Shown one piece after another: positions 1 to 6,393 of a stretch of DNA of 11,628 bases. The DNA is from Clostridiaceae bacterium UBA6085 (GTDB lineage: Bacteria; Bacillota; Clostridia; Clostridiales; Clostridiaceae). The notes beneath the pieces are model-generated. The model was not told the origin of the DNA. It made no database searches and saw only the letters and a list, made by a program, of their open reading frames with translations. The stretch is taken from contig DIXH01000081.1 of assembly GCA_002428605.1 (NCBI GenBank), positions 1-11,628 on the forward strand, given 5' to 3'. Every line of letters starts with the position of its first letter. Position 1 is the stretch's first letter. The position numbers were made by a program, and so were the translations under genes.

Positions 1-111
1 AAGCTCTGGATAAATCCGGAGATAAAGGACTTCTACGACTTCACAATAGACGACATAAAGCTTGTAGACTACAAGCATCTGGGAAAGATTGAAATGGAGG
101 TGGCTGTCTGA
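1..111 (+). CDS. thyA: Thymidylate synthase, C-terminal end (partial)
   Basis: Only the last 36 codons are in the window; the gene begins to the left. The readable tail runs from KLWINPEIKDFYDFTIDD to KIEMEVAV, which I recognise as the conserved C-terminus of ThyA, including the terminal Ala-Val that closes over the active site in this family. The enzyme makes dTMP from dUMP with methylene-tetrahydrofolate and releases dihydrofolate. The stop codon TGA (109-111) shares its A with the ATG of folA, so the two are translationally coupled. That fits their metabolic link, since FolA recycles the dihydrofolate that ThyA produces. The catalytic cysteine lies outside the window. Confidence 0.93.
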   Translation, partial: KLWINPEIKDFYDFTIDDIKLVDYKHLGKIEMEVAV

Positions 112-605
112 TGCTGAGCCTTATTGCTGCAGTCACGGACAATGGGATCATCGGAAACGAGGGTACCCTGATATGGACGATCAAGAAAGACCTTAAGCAT
201 TTCAGGGATAAGACAATGGGAAAGAAGATGATCATGGGAAGGACCACCTTTGAAAGCTTCAGGAAGCCCCTGCCAGGAAGAGAACATATTGTTCTCACAA
301 GGGATGAATCCTATGATGTGCCGGAAGGGGTAAAGCTTATCCATGGAATGGAAGAAGCACTTGAATACTCCAGGCTTGATGAAGAGGTATTCGTTATAGG
401 CGGCGGGGAGATCTACAGGAAACTGATCCTCCACTGCTCAACACTCTACATCACCTGGGTACACAGCGACTTTGAGGGAGATACCGTATTTCCTGTTGAA
501 ATGCTAGATAGCTTCGAGCTCGTAGAGAGCATCGATGACACTGATGAGGAAAGCGGAATGAAGCTGACCTTCGCAGAATACAGAAAAAAGACAAGGAAGA
601 ACTGA
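111..605 (+). CDS. folA: Dihydrofolate reductase
   Basis: This 164-residue protein has the usual length for bacterial DHFR, which reduces dihydrofolate to tetrahydrofolate with NADPH in the cytoplasm. Visible landmarks are MLSLIAAV at the N-terminus, IIG (13-15), Trp22, the substrate-binding acidic residue Asp27, MGRTTFESF (42-50), PLPGR (53-57), the NADPH-binding VIGGGEIY (95-102) and EGDTVFP (122-128). The start is the ATG overlapping the thyA stop, with GGAGG at 96-100 upstream. One oddity is that the usual Leu-Pro-Trp of the Met20 loop reads Leu-Ile-Trp, and the Pro that normally precedes the catalytic acid by two residues is Lys25. I take this as lineage variation, not loss of function, because the catalytic and cofactor residues are intact. 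A hairpin terminator follows 36 bases downstream. Confidence 0.95.
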   Translation: MLSLIAAVTDNGIIGNEGTLIWTIKKDLKHFRDKTMGKKMIMGRTTFESFRKPLPGREHIVLTRDESYDVPEGVKLIHGMEEALEYSRLDEEVFVIGGGEIYRKLILHCSTLYITWVHSDFEGDTVFPVEMLDSFELVESIDDTDEESGMKLTFAEYRKKTRKN

Positions 606-640
606 ATAATACAGGAAGCTGTTTAAACGCATCTTCTTTG

Positions 641-682
641 AAAATGGCGATAACCTTTTATATAATGGTTATCGCCATTTTT
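641..682 (+). terminator. Rho-independent terminator of thyA-folA
   Basis: A perfect inverted repeat pairs aaaatggcgataacc (641-655) with ggttatcgccatttt (667-681) around an 11-base AT-rich loop and runs into a T tract (678-682). It lies 36 bases past the folA stop. The A-rich left edge means it could also act weakly on the minus strand. Confidence 0.85.
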
Positions 683-751
683 CATGAAGCAGGTTTTTGC
701 AGTACTGATGATTTGAATATTACGAGTCATAAGTTAGTGGATAAAGCTAAT

Positions 752-789
752 AAAAAGAAAAGGAGCTATTCCCTGATTCAGGATAGCTC
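752..789 (-). terminator. Probable terminator of the minus-strand membrane protein gene
   Basis: Read on the minus strand, GAGCTATCC (789-781) pairs with GGAATAGCTC (772-763), leaving one bulged A and an 8-base loop. The sequence CTTTTCTTTTT follows. It lies about 180 bases past the stop of the gene at 972-1586, so that gene would have a long 3' untranslated region. The distance is the main reason for doubt. Confidence 0.6.
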
Positions 790-971
790 ATGAATTGTGA
801 GGTTCAGGTAAATAGTGTGTATGGTGATAACTATACGTTCAGGTTAATGTGAGGACTTGACTCCATAAAAAATTGAAAACCTGCTCAGGTCACTCCATTA
901 ATTAAGGTGCATAATGGCAATCCCAATAAATATATTGGTTCTGATTAAGCCTTATGTGGAACAGTTGAATG

Positions 972-1586
972 TTACTTTTTGGAATCAGGATGGCTTTTTA
1001 TAAACGGGCCTCCCATAGGGAAGATCGCTTTTCCCAGAACAGTATTATATAGTGTCCCTGCAGATATATACATGGCAATCAGACCGAGAATAAGAATAAG
1101 CCATGCAGCTAAAGGCATTAAGGATGGACTCAAAACGCCGAGACTTACGAATGCAATTATCAGAACTCCAACATCGGCACAAAGCAGCAGCATGGATACT
1201 ATTCCGCTAAGGAAAAAGTTGATAGGTGTAAGGATTACCAATGTAATACCTAAGGCAAGGAAGATCCAACCTGTTGCGGTGCCCGACTCGACGGGTACAT
1301 TGAATAAGGAACCCTGAAACACAAGCAAGTTGACAACTCCAGATAGCATGATAAAAAACAAACCGAAAACAAGGTTCAAAGTTCCCCCGAGAATATCACC
1401 TCGGATCAACTCAATAAAACCACCAAGAAAAACTAAGAAACCTGCCAATATTGACACGACCAATATAGGAACGTGATTAGAAGCTGGAATATATCCCATG
1501 AGTGAAGCGAAAGATATGACAGAGTTGAAGTAGACACCAATTAATAACGCAGGACTTCCGCTAGCTATTTTTGAACTCTCAACCAT
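972..1586 (-). CDS. Divergent SatP/GPR1/FUN34/YaaH-type membrane protein
   Basis: This is a 204-residue, very hydrophobic protein with about six membrane helices, the size and layout of the AceTr (SatP/YaaH) family of acetate and succinate transporters. Resemblances recalled from that family are a small-residue/Pro motif before helix 1 (SGSPALLIGVYF, 9-20), a Glu after helix 2 (GGFIELIRGD), and a C-terminal stretch with AAWLILILGLIAMYISAG followed by GKAIFPMGG, like the family's GWIGL...AIYLA...GRTVLPIG. The canonical N-terminal NPAPLG motif and the aromatic Tyr-Gly-x-Phe-Trp stretch are not conserved, so acetate specificity is unproven. The start is the ATG at 1584-1586, with GGGAGG about five bases upstream. 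The gene stands alone and converges on folA. It could be a more general small-solute channel of the same fold. Confidence 0.7.
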   Translation of the reverse strand: MVESSKIASGSPALLIGVYFNSVISFASLMGYIPASNHVPILVVSILAGFLVFLGGFIELIRGDILGGTLNLVFGLFFIMLSGVVNLLVFQGSLFNVPVESGTATGWIFLALGITLVILTPINFFLSGIVSMLLLCADVGVLIIAFVSLGVLSPSLMPLAAWLILILGLIAMYISAGTLYNTVLGKAIFPMGGPFIKSHPDSKK

Positions 1587-1701
1587 ATTATCCTCCCTTT
1601 GATACTATTCTGAACCCATGTTCCCCGTTGCACCGACCTAAGTTGGAATCGGTAGCCATATTGTGATTTGATTGGATCCTATTTCCCTGAACATCCTATT
1701 G

Positions 1702-1733
1702 AGTATACCCTATTTATCTGTGATGTTAGTCAA
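1702..1733 (-). promoter_or_regulatory. Weak candidate promoter for the SatP-like gene
   Basis: On the minus strand TTGACT (1733-1728) is followed by TATACT (1707-1702). Each hexamer matches the sigma-A consensus at five of six positions, but the 20-base spacer is longer than the usual 16-18. It lies roughly 115 bases upstream of the ATG. I list it only as the best pair seen. Confidence 0.25.
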
Positions 1734-1780
1734 AGCTGCTGCATCCAATGGAACCGCGTGGTAAAGTACAGAAAAGCCAA

Positions 1781-1866
1781 TTATGTCTCGCAGATTCACA
1801 CTACAAAGCCTTGCTGTGGCAAGCCGAAATGATAATGCTGCGCTAGGGTATTGTTATGTCCCGCAG
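1781..1866. repeat. Near-identical 13-base direct repeat pair
   Basis: TTATGTCTCGCAG (1781-1793) and TTATGTCCCGCAG (1854-1866) differ at one base and start 73 bases apart. The second copy forms part of the right arm of the hairpin at 1835-1869. Repeated short motifs like this occur at the ends of some insertion sequences, but no transposase fragment is visible nearby, so their origin is unknown. Confidence 0.6.
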
Positions 1867-1869
1867 CAT
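1835..1869. repeat. Stem-loop in the gene-poor region
   Basis: ATGCTGCG (1835-1842) is the exact reverse complement of CGCAGCAT (1862-1869). A possible inner GGG/CCC helix (1846-1848 with 1860-1862) could replace the last pair of the stem. There is no T tract on either side, so it is not an obvious terminator. It could be part of a transposon end or of a structured RNA. Confidence 0.55.
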
Positions 1870-2154
1870 GCACCAGCTTAAGAAATAAATCAGTGCATGT
1901 CTACAATTAACTATAAGAACAGGATAACGTTGCTAAAGATTAATATGCAAAATATTCTGAAAATTATACTGATTCCTATCTGTACTGAAGAAAATTCTCG
2001 TAATCTTTTCTTGTATCATGTAAATATGACATTAAGATAACCAACTTTATTAAATTTTTAACTAAATTATATTATTAACATAAATACAGCTATTAATTAG
2101 TCTAATATTACTACGTAATTATAGATTATACAATATTTTATGATAGCATCAGAT

Positions 2155-2179
2155 TTATAATGCTTCCCGGTCATTATAA
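2155..2179. repeat. 8-bp perfect inverted repeat, possible operator
   Basis: TTATAATG (2155-2162) and CATTATAA (2172-2179) are exact reverse complements around the 9-base centre CTTCCCGGT. Each arm contains TATAAT on one strand, so the element could be a regulator site over a -10 box. No gene with a good start lies at the expected distance on either side. Confidence 0.4.
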
Positions 2180-2219
2180 GTAATTGGATTTGTAGGATCC
2201 AGGACTGGATCTTAGAGGA

Positions 2220-2423
2220 TCATAAACAACTGACAGGATAAGCTTCTGTATGACAAGACAAATGGAATTCTTCATACATAGTATAAGTAGAAAGACAACT
2301 ATAGGGAGGTTCATCAACTTTCAGGTTTTTAAAGTAAAGGCTGATTAAAACACAAAGCGCAGCTATGGATAGAATACTTAGAACTGCGGCAGAATAAGCG
2401 GCAATCCATGGGGAATTCATAAA
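2220..2423 (-). CDS. Possible small single-helix membrane protein (doubtful)
   Basis: Counted from the ATG at 2421-2423 this frame gives 67 residues; a TTG at 2436-2438 would add five. An N-terminal hydrophobic stretch (about residues 6-30, IAAYSAAVLSILSIAALCVLISLYF) would form one membrane helix. A 37-residue tail containing three Cys and several Tyr follows. The only upstream Shine-Dalgarno-like sequence is a weak GGGA. I do not recognise a family. It lies downstream of the MFS gene on the same strand, behind a 12-bp hairpin. The hydrophobic helix favours a real gene, while the weak start and poor context argue against one. Confidence 0.28.
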   Translation of the reverse strand, partial: FMNSPWIAAYSAAVLSILSIAALCVLISLYFKNLKVDEPPYSCLSTYTMYEEFHLSCHTEAYPVSCL

Positions 2424-2459
2424 TGTCCCACATTCCAATTTTATTTTTCATCCAATATG

Positions 2460-2498
2460 AAGAACCTGAACTGGCAGCTCTGTGCGGTTCAGGTTCTT
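2460..2498 (-). terminator. Hairpin downstream of the MFS gene, possible terminator
   Basis: AAGAACCTGAAC (2460-2471) and GTTCAGGTTCTT (2487-2498) form a perfect 12-bp stem with a 15-base loop, 57 bases past the MFS stop on the minus strand. The base-pairing is strong, but the sequence after it (CATATTGGATG) lacks a T tract. Termination is therefore uncertain, and an mRNA-stabilising 3' hairpin is an equal possibility. Confidence 0.45.
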
Positions 2499-2555
2499 GG
2501 AACTTTATTACATTATCAGTCTGATATTCCCCCGCCATGTATCGACATGCTTCTT

Positions 2556-3779
2556 CTACTCCCTGCCGTTAAGCTCGGCCCGCTTGTCCTTGACCATCGT
2601 CATGAAGATGAAGGCAAGTACGAAGAAGAAGGCCCCGTATAGGAACATTATGCTGAAGCCGAAGGTGTCGACGATGAATCCAAGAAGGGGCGGGGATACG
2701 ATATTGGCTATTGAAGAGAACAGGTAGTAAACGCCTGTATAGGTGCCGAGGAGTCCCAGTGGGGACATGTCGGCTACCAGAGGGTACGAGTTGATGTTGA
2801 TGCAGGCCCATGAGAATCCTACGGCGAGGAATAATCCTCTGATTATTGTTATTGCGTTCGGATTTCCAGGCTTCACGAAGTAGATTGCGATCATAAGGGC
2901 AATTACGCCTGCCACTCCTATCCTTATTGTGTTCCTCTTGCCTATCTTTGTTCCGATAAGTCCTGCAGGTATTGCGAATATGAGGAAGCTTAAGGATATG
3001 AATGAGAGGGTAAAGGCGGATACGGAAGGGTCGACTCCGAGATAAAGTGAACCATATCTCGTGAAGAAGGTCTCAACTCCGTTGAAGCCTATGAACCAGC
3101 TGCAGATTGCAAACAGAAGTAATGCTGTGTTCCTGTCCTTCAGGGCAGTCTTCACTCCTGTGACGAAATCCCTCTTCTCCTCTGCCTTCTCGTAGCCTAT
3201 TACGTCCCTTCTCTCCTTGATGTTCATGAAGAGGACCGCAAAGGCGATCACTATGAGAAACGCTGAGAGGTAGAAGGGGTATCCTTCTCCGTACTTGAAG
3301 AGCCTTGAGCCGATCACATAAGCTATAAGCGAACCAATGCCGCCCATGAAGTTTATGATGCTGTTTGCCTTGGACCTGTGCTCCATATAGGTAATGTCAG
3401 GCATGAGCGCTATGACAGGTGACCTGTAGAGGCTCATTGATAGGTTCATGAAGACCAGGAAGAAGACCAGGGAAGTCAGGTTGAAATGATTTGGAATGAG
3501 TGCCATGAATACTGCGGCAAGGGGCATGCCTATCATGATGAAAGGCATTCTTCTGCCGAACCTGGTGTTTATTCCGTCACTGTAGAAGCCTACAGCAGGC
3601 TGTATGAAAAGGGCGAAGTAATTGTCTATTGTCATTATGAAGCCAATGAGCGCAGAGCTTTCAAGGAAATTTCCGAGAAGCACCGGCATGAATGCGTTGT
3701 ATACGCTCCATGTTATGCTTATAGCGAAGAAACCGAAGCCAAGCAGCAGTGTCTTTCTGTAATCAAGCTTTCTCTCCAT
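2556..3779 (-). CDS. MFS transporter, GPH/SLC45-like sugar:cation symporter type
   Basis: This 407-residue protein has about twelve hydrophobic segments. After helix 2 it has DNYFALFIQPAVGFYSDGINTRFGRRMPF (52-80), whose SD-x4-R-x-GRR-x-P pattern is typical of the sucrose/glycoside transporters in the GPH and SLC45-like branch of the major facilitator superfamily. A basic and acidic cytoplasmic loop separates the two six-helix halves (about 190-215). It probably moves a sugar or polar organic solute with H+ or Na+ across the inner membrane. I chose the ATG at 3777-3779 because AGGAG (3789-3793) lies nine bases upstream; the in-frame TTG three codons earlier touches that site and is unlikely. 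Its first 17 bases lie inside the phosphodiesterase gene, so expression is coupled. The real substrate is unknown. Confidence 0.85.
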   Translation of the reverse strand: MERKLDYRKTLLLGFGFFAISITWSVYNAFMPVLLGNFLESSALIGFIMTIDNYFALFIQPAVGFYSDGINTRFGRRMPFIMIGMPLAAVFMALIPNHFNLTSLVFFLVFMNLSMSLYRSPVIALMPDITYMEHRSKANSIINFMGGIGSLIAYVIGSRLFKYGEGYPFYLSAFLIVIAFAVLFMNIKERRDVIGYEKAEEKRDFVTGVKTALKDRNTALLLFAICSWFIGFNGVETFFTRYGSLYLGVDPSVSAFTLSFISLSFLIFAIPAGLIGTKIGKRNTIRIGVAGVIALMIAIYFVKPGNPNAITIIRGLFLAVGFSWACININSYPLVADMSPLGLLGTYTGVYYLFSSIANIVSPPLLGFIVDTFGFSIMFLYGAFFFVLAFIFMTMVKDKRAELNGRE

Positions 3780-4518
3780 GTTTAACAACTCCTAAAAATT
3801 CCATCATTTCTTTCGGTTTGTTAGTCATTATGCAGTCTACACCCATATCCATAAGCATCTTAGCTTCCTTGAAGTCATCCACAGTCCAGACGTTTACCTT
3901 TATGTTCCGTCTGTGGCAGGCGTCTACTATCTGCCTGTTAACAAGGAGCCTGTATGGATGTATGGCATCGGCCGGAAGTTCCTCAGCATATTTGTATGGC
4001 TTGTAGATCCCGTCAGAGTATAGGATCCCTGTTTTGCAGTCCCTGTCGATTTCCTTGAGGTCATGGCAGCTGTAGTGGTTGAAGCTTGAGAAGATTACCT
4101 TGTCAATCAATCCGTTCTTCTGTACCATGCGGTAGGTCTTCTCCTCGATTCCTTCATATAGGAACGAGCCGTATTTGATCTCGATGTTCAGAAGGATGTC
4201 CTTATCCTTTACCAGGTCAAGGAGCTGCTGAAGTGTAGGGATCCTTTCTCCTTTGAACTGAGGGCCTTTCCTTATTCCAAAGTCAAATTTCAGGAGTTCT
4301 TCATAGGTCAGGTCCTTGATCCTTCCCGTACCGTCTGAGACTCTTGACACATCTTCATCGTGAATAAGTACAAGGACACCATCCTTAGTGACCTGGACAT
4401 CAGTCTCGATACCGTCTGCTCCGGTTTCAAGCGCCTTTCTGAATGCAAGCATGGTATTTTCAGGATATATGTGGGAATAACCCCTGTGTGCTAAAATTAG
4501 TATTTCAATCACCTCCAA
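3763..4518 (-). CDS. Glycerophosphodiester phosphodiesterase, cytoplasmic UgpQ-like
   Basis: It hydrolyses glycerophosphodiesters (deacylated phospholipids) to glycerol-3-phosphate and an alcohol. Counted from the first possible start, the family's catalytic and metal sites are all visible: LAHRGYSHIYPENT (9-22, with His11 and Arg12), IETD (37-40, Glu38 and Asp40), IHDE (52-55, His53), NIEIK (111-115, Glu113 and Lys115) and VNVWTVDD near the C-terminus. There is no signal peptide, so it should act in the cytoplasm. The start is uncertain: the outermost TTG (4516-4518) is given here, but its GGAGG is the only Shine-Dalgarno and lies inside this frame (4512-4516). The true start may therefore be a rare ATA or ATT codon just before LILAHRG. 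The gene overlaps the MFS gene, which may import its substrate. Confidence 0.92.
   Translation of the reverse strand: MEVIEILILAHRGYSHIYPENTMLAFRKALETGADGIETDVQVTKDGVLVLIHDEDVSRVSDGTGRIKDLTYEELLKFDFGIRKGPQFKGERIPTLQQLLDLVKDKDILLNIEIKYGSFLYEGIEEKTYRMVQKNGLIDKVIFSSFNHYSCHDLKEIDRDCKTGILYSDGIYKPYKYAEELPADAIHPYRLLVNRQIVDACHRRNIKVNVWTVDDFKEAKMLMDMGVDCIMTNKPKEMMEFLGVVKHGEKA
4512..4516 (-). promoter_or_regulatory. Ribosome binding site that complicates the phosphodiesterase start
   Basis: GGAGG reads on the minus strand at 4516-4512, within the first codons of the longest frame. In-frame codons after it are GTG (overlapping the site), ATT, GAA, ATA (eight bases downstream), CTA and ATT. No ATG, GTG or TTG lies in frame at a normal 5-10 base distance. 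The only near TTG (4508-4506) is out of frame and ends after three codons. Confidence 0.65.
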
Positions 4519-4549
4519 AAGCTTTTTGAAAATTATGATATCTATACTA

Positions 4550-4578
4550 ATTATAACCTTTTATCAGGTGTCTTATAA
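4550..4578 (-). promoter_or_regulatory. Candidate promoter of the phosphodiesterase-MFS operon
   Basis: A perfect TATAAT -10 box (4555-4550 on the minus strand) has a 17-base spacer to TTATAA (4578-4573), which matches the -35 consensus at three of six positions. It is about 35 bases upstream of the ribosome binding site and stands back to back with the promoter of the ABC exporter. Confidence 0.5.
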
Positions 4579-4608
4579 CTGAAGTCATGTTAATTGGGCT
4601 TTATTTTT

Positions 4609-4636
4609 TTGCAAACAAGATATATTGTATTATACT
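4609..4636 (+). promoter_or_regulatory. Candidate promoter of the ABC exporter-CHR operon
   Basis: TTGCAA (4609-4614) and TATACT (4631-4636) are separated by 16 bases. They match the sigma-A boxes at four and five of six positions. The likely transcription start falls near 4643, leaving a very short leader with GAGGTG (4645-4650) before the ATG at 4656. Confidence 0.55.
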
Positions 4637-4655
4637 GTTGTAGTGAGGTGAAATT

Positions 4656-6371
4656 ATGATCAGGAAATTCATAGAATACTACAAGCCGCACAAATGGCTG
4701 TTCCTGCTTGATATGGCAGCGGCAACGCTTGTTGCGGCGTCAGACCTTATCTTCCCGCAGATTACAAAGAAATTCATAAACGAGCTTATCCCGGATAGAG
4801 ACATTGACATGATAATTAAGCTTGGGATCGCAATGCTTGTGCTTTATGTCATAAGGTTCTTCATGGACTATATAGTCGGCTTTTACGGTCACCTCCTGGG
4901 GGTGAAGATGGAGTATGCCATGAGGAAGGATATGTTCTCCCATCTGCAGAAGTTATCCTTCAGGTATTATGACGACACAAAGACCGGGCATATCATGTCA
5001 AGGCTTGTCAACGACCTTAACGAGATTGCAGAGCTTGCTCATCATGGTCCCGAGGACCTCTTCATAAGCTTCCTCATGATCGTGGGGTCCTTCGTACTCC
5101 TTGCAAGGGTGGACCTTCGTCTGACACTCATCATATTCTCAATAGTTCCTTTCCTCATGGGCTTTGCTGTCATCTACAATTCCAGGATGAGGAACAACTT
5201 CAGGAAGATAAGGGTGAGCCTATCAGAGATCAACGCAGGCCTTGAGGACAGCATATCAGGCATCAGGGTGGTGAAGTCGTTCACCAACGAGTGGTTCGAG
5301 GAAGAGAAGTTTGACAGGGGAAACGACAACTTCATGGGTCTCAGGACAGAAAGTGTGAGACAGCTTGGAATATTCAGCGGTGGAATACATTTCTTCTCGA
5401 ACATACTGAATCTTGCAGCTCTTGTATTCGGAGGATATTTCGTATATCTCGGAAGGATCGACCTGGGCGACATGGTTGCCTTTGTCATATACATGAGTCT
5501 GATGCTGCAGCCTGTGAGGAGGCTCTCAAACTTCATAGAGCAGTTTCAGAAGGGAATGGCAGGCTTCAGGAGATTCGCCGAGGTTATGGCTGTGGAGCCG
5601 GAGATCATAGACAGTGAAGATGCTGTGGAGCTCAGGGATGCTCTGGGTCACGTTGAGTTCAGGAACGTAGGCTTCTCCTACAACAACAAGGAAGAGGTCC
5701 TCTCGGGAATTAACCTTGATGTGCCTGTTGGACAGACCATAGCCCTGGTAGGACCGTCCGGAGTCGGCAAGACAACGCTTTGCAGCCTGATACCTAGATT
5801 CTATGAGACCGATTCAGGGTCCATAATGATCGACGGGAAGGACATAAGGCACGTGACCATAGAATCGCTCAGGGCGAATATCGGTATGGTCCAGCAGGAT
5901 GTGTTCCTATTTAGCGGAACCATCTACGATAACATAGTCTACGGTAAGCTCGATGCGACGTATGAAGATGTGGTTGTTGCCGCAAAAAGGGCCAATGCCT
6001 ATGACTTCATAATGGATACTCCTGACGGATTCATGACTTACATTGGAGAGAGAGGCGTCAAGCTGTCAGGTGGACAGAAGCAGAGGCTCTCGATCGCAAG
6101 GATGTTCCTTAAGAATCCTCCCATTCTGATACTTGATGAGGCAACATCCTCCCTGGACAACCAGAGTGAGGCTGTGATCCAGAAATCCATCGAGGAGCTG
6201 GCTAAAGACAGGACCACATTCATCATAGCCCACAGGCTGGCTACAATAAGAAGCTCTGAAAGGATAATAGTCTTAACGAATGATGGGATAACCGAAGACG
6301 GAACCCACGAGGAGCTTCTGGCACAAAAGGGAGAATACTACAAACTCTACAATACCCAGCTCCTGCAATAA
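4656..6371 (+). CDS. ABC half-exporter, MsbA/BmrA-like (fused membrane and ATPase domains)
   Basis: This 571-residue protein is the normal size of a half-transporter that dimerises to export lipids, drugs or peptides. Residues about 14-295 form a six-helix exporter domain. The ATPase domain follows, with Walker A GPSGVGKTT (366-374, Lys372), Q-loop VQQD (412-415), signature LSGGQ (470-474), Walker B ILILDE (490-495, catalytic Glu495), D-loop SSLD (498-501) and H-loop IIAHR (523-527, His526). All motifs are canonical, so a homodimer with two working sites is expected. The start is the ATG with GAGGTG five bases upstream. It leads an apparent operon with two CHR proteins 22 bases downstream, with no terminator between. 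No N-terminal peptidase domain is present, so it is not a bacteriocin-processing type. The substrate cannot be deduced. Confidence 0.95.
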   Translation: MIRKFIEYYKPHKWLFLLDMAAATLVAASDLIFPQITKKFINELIPDRDIDMIIKLGIAMLVLYVIRFFMDYIVGFYGHLLGVKMEYAMRKDMFSHLQKLSFRYYDDTKTGHIMSRLVNDLNEIAELAHHGPEDLFISFLMIVGSFVLLARVDLRLTLIIFSIVPFLMGFAVIYNSRMRNNFRKIRVSLSEINAGLEDSISGIRVVKSFTNEWFEEEKFDRGNDNFMGLRTESVRQLGIFSGGIHFFSNILNLAALVFGGYFVYLGRIDLGDMVAFVIYMSLMLQPVRRLSNFIEQFQKGMAGFRRFAEVMAVEPEIIDSEDAVELRDALGHVEFRNVGFSYNNKEEVLSGINLDVPVGQTIALVGPSGVGKTTLCSLIPRFYETDSGSIMIDGKDIRHVTIESLRANIGMVQQDVFLFSGTIYDNIVYGKLDATYEDVVVAAKRANAYDFIMDTPDGFMTYIGERGVKLSGGQKQRLSIARMFLKNPPILILDEATSSLDNQSEAVIQKSIEELAKDRTTFIIAHRLATIRSSERIIVLTNDGITEDGTHEELLAQKGEYYKLYNTQLLQ

Positions 6372-6393
6372 AAAACGAAAGGATGTCATACTA

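Larger units (their letters stand above)
606..971. other. Intergenic region between convergent folA and the membrane protein gene
   Basis: About 366 bases hold no convincing gene. The region carries the folA terminator (641-682), a minus-strand terminator candidate (752-789), and a small AT-rich hairpin, CCAATA/TATTGG, at 923-938. The longest ATG reading frame I noticed (790-852, 20 codons) has no ribosome binding site. The layout is that of an ordinary 3'-to-3' space between convergent genes. Confidence 0.6.
1587..2555. other. Gene-poor, AT-rich region with repeats
   Basis: Nearly 1 kb separates the SatP-like gene from the MFS gene, and base composition becomes strongly AT-rich between about 1900 and 2160. 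I see no credible gene except a doubtful small ORF at 2220-2423. Structures present are a 13-base direct repeat (1781-1793 and 1854-1866), a long hairpin (1835-1869), an 8-bp inverted repeat around a GC-rich centre (2155-2179), a GATCC-rich hairpin (2194-2213) and a 12-bp inverted repeat (2460-2498). In a window otherwise packed with genes this suggests a decayed insertion or an unrecognised non-coding element. Confidence 0.6.

Noticed and set aside
69..434. Minus-strand frames of 85 and 121 residues opposite folA (41-298, 69-434)
   Set aside because: They are shadows of thyA and folA; no motif or start signal supports them.
790..852. 20-codon ATG frame in the folA downstream region
   Set aside because: It lacks a ribosome binding site and overlaps the minus-strand terminator hairpin; it is too short to support.
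979..1317. Plus-strand 112-residue frame antisense to the SatP-like gene
   Set aside because: It has no ribosome binding site and no recognisable domain, and the minus-strand frame encodes a coherent six-helix protein with a good start.
1600..2200. CRISPR array or riboswitch in the gene-poor region
   Set aside because: Only two copies of a short repeat are present, with no regular spacing, and no known riboswitch core is recognisable.
2194..2213. GATCC-rich hairpin (aggatcc/ggatctt) as terminator of the small ORF
   Set aside because: The stem is only seven pairs including a G-T, and no T tract follows on either strand.
2329..2538. 69-residue minus-strand frame overlapping the possible small membrane ORF
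   Set aside because: It reads through the 12-bp hairpin, has no hydrophobic or domain pattern, and conflicts with the more membrane-like frame at 2220-2423.
3780..3788. TTG start three codons upstream in the MFS gene
   Set aside because: It abuts the AGGAG site with no spacing, whereas the ATG at 3777-3779 is nine bases away.
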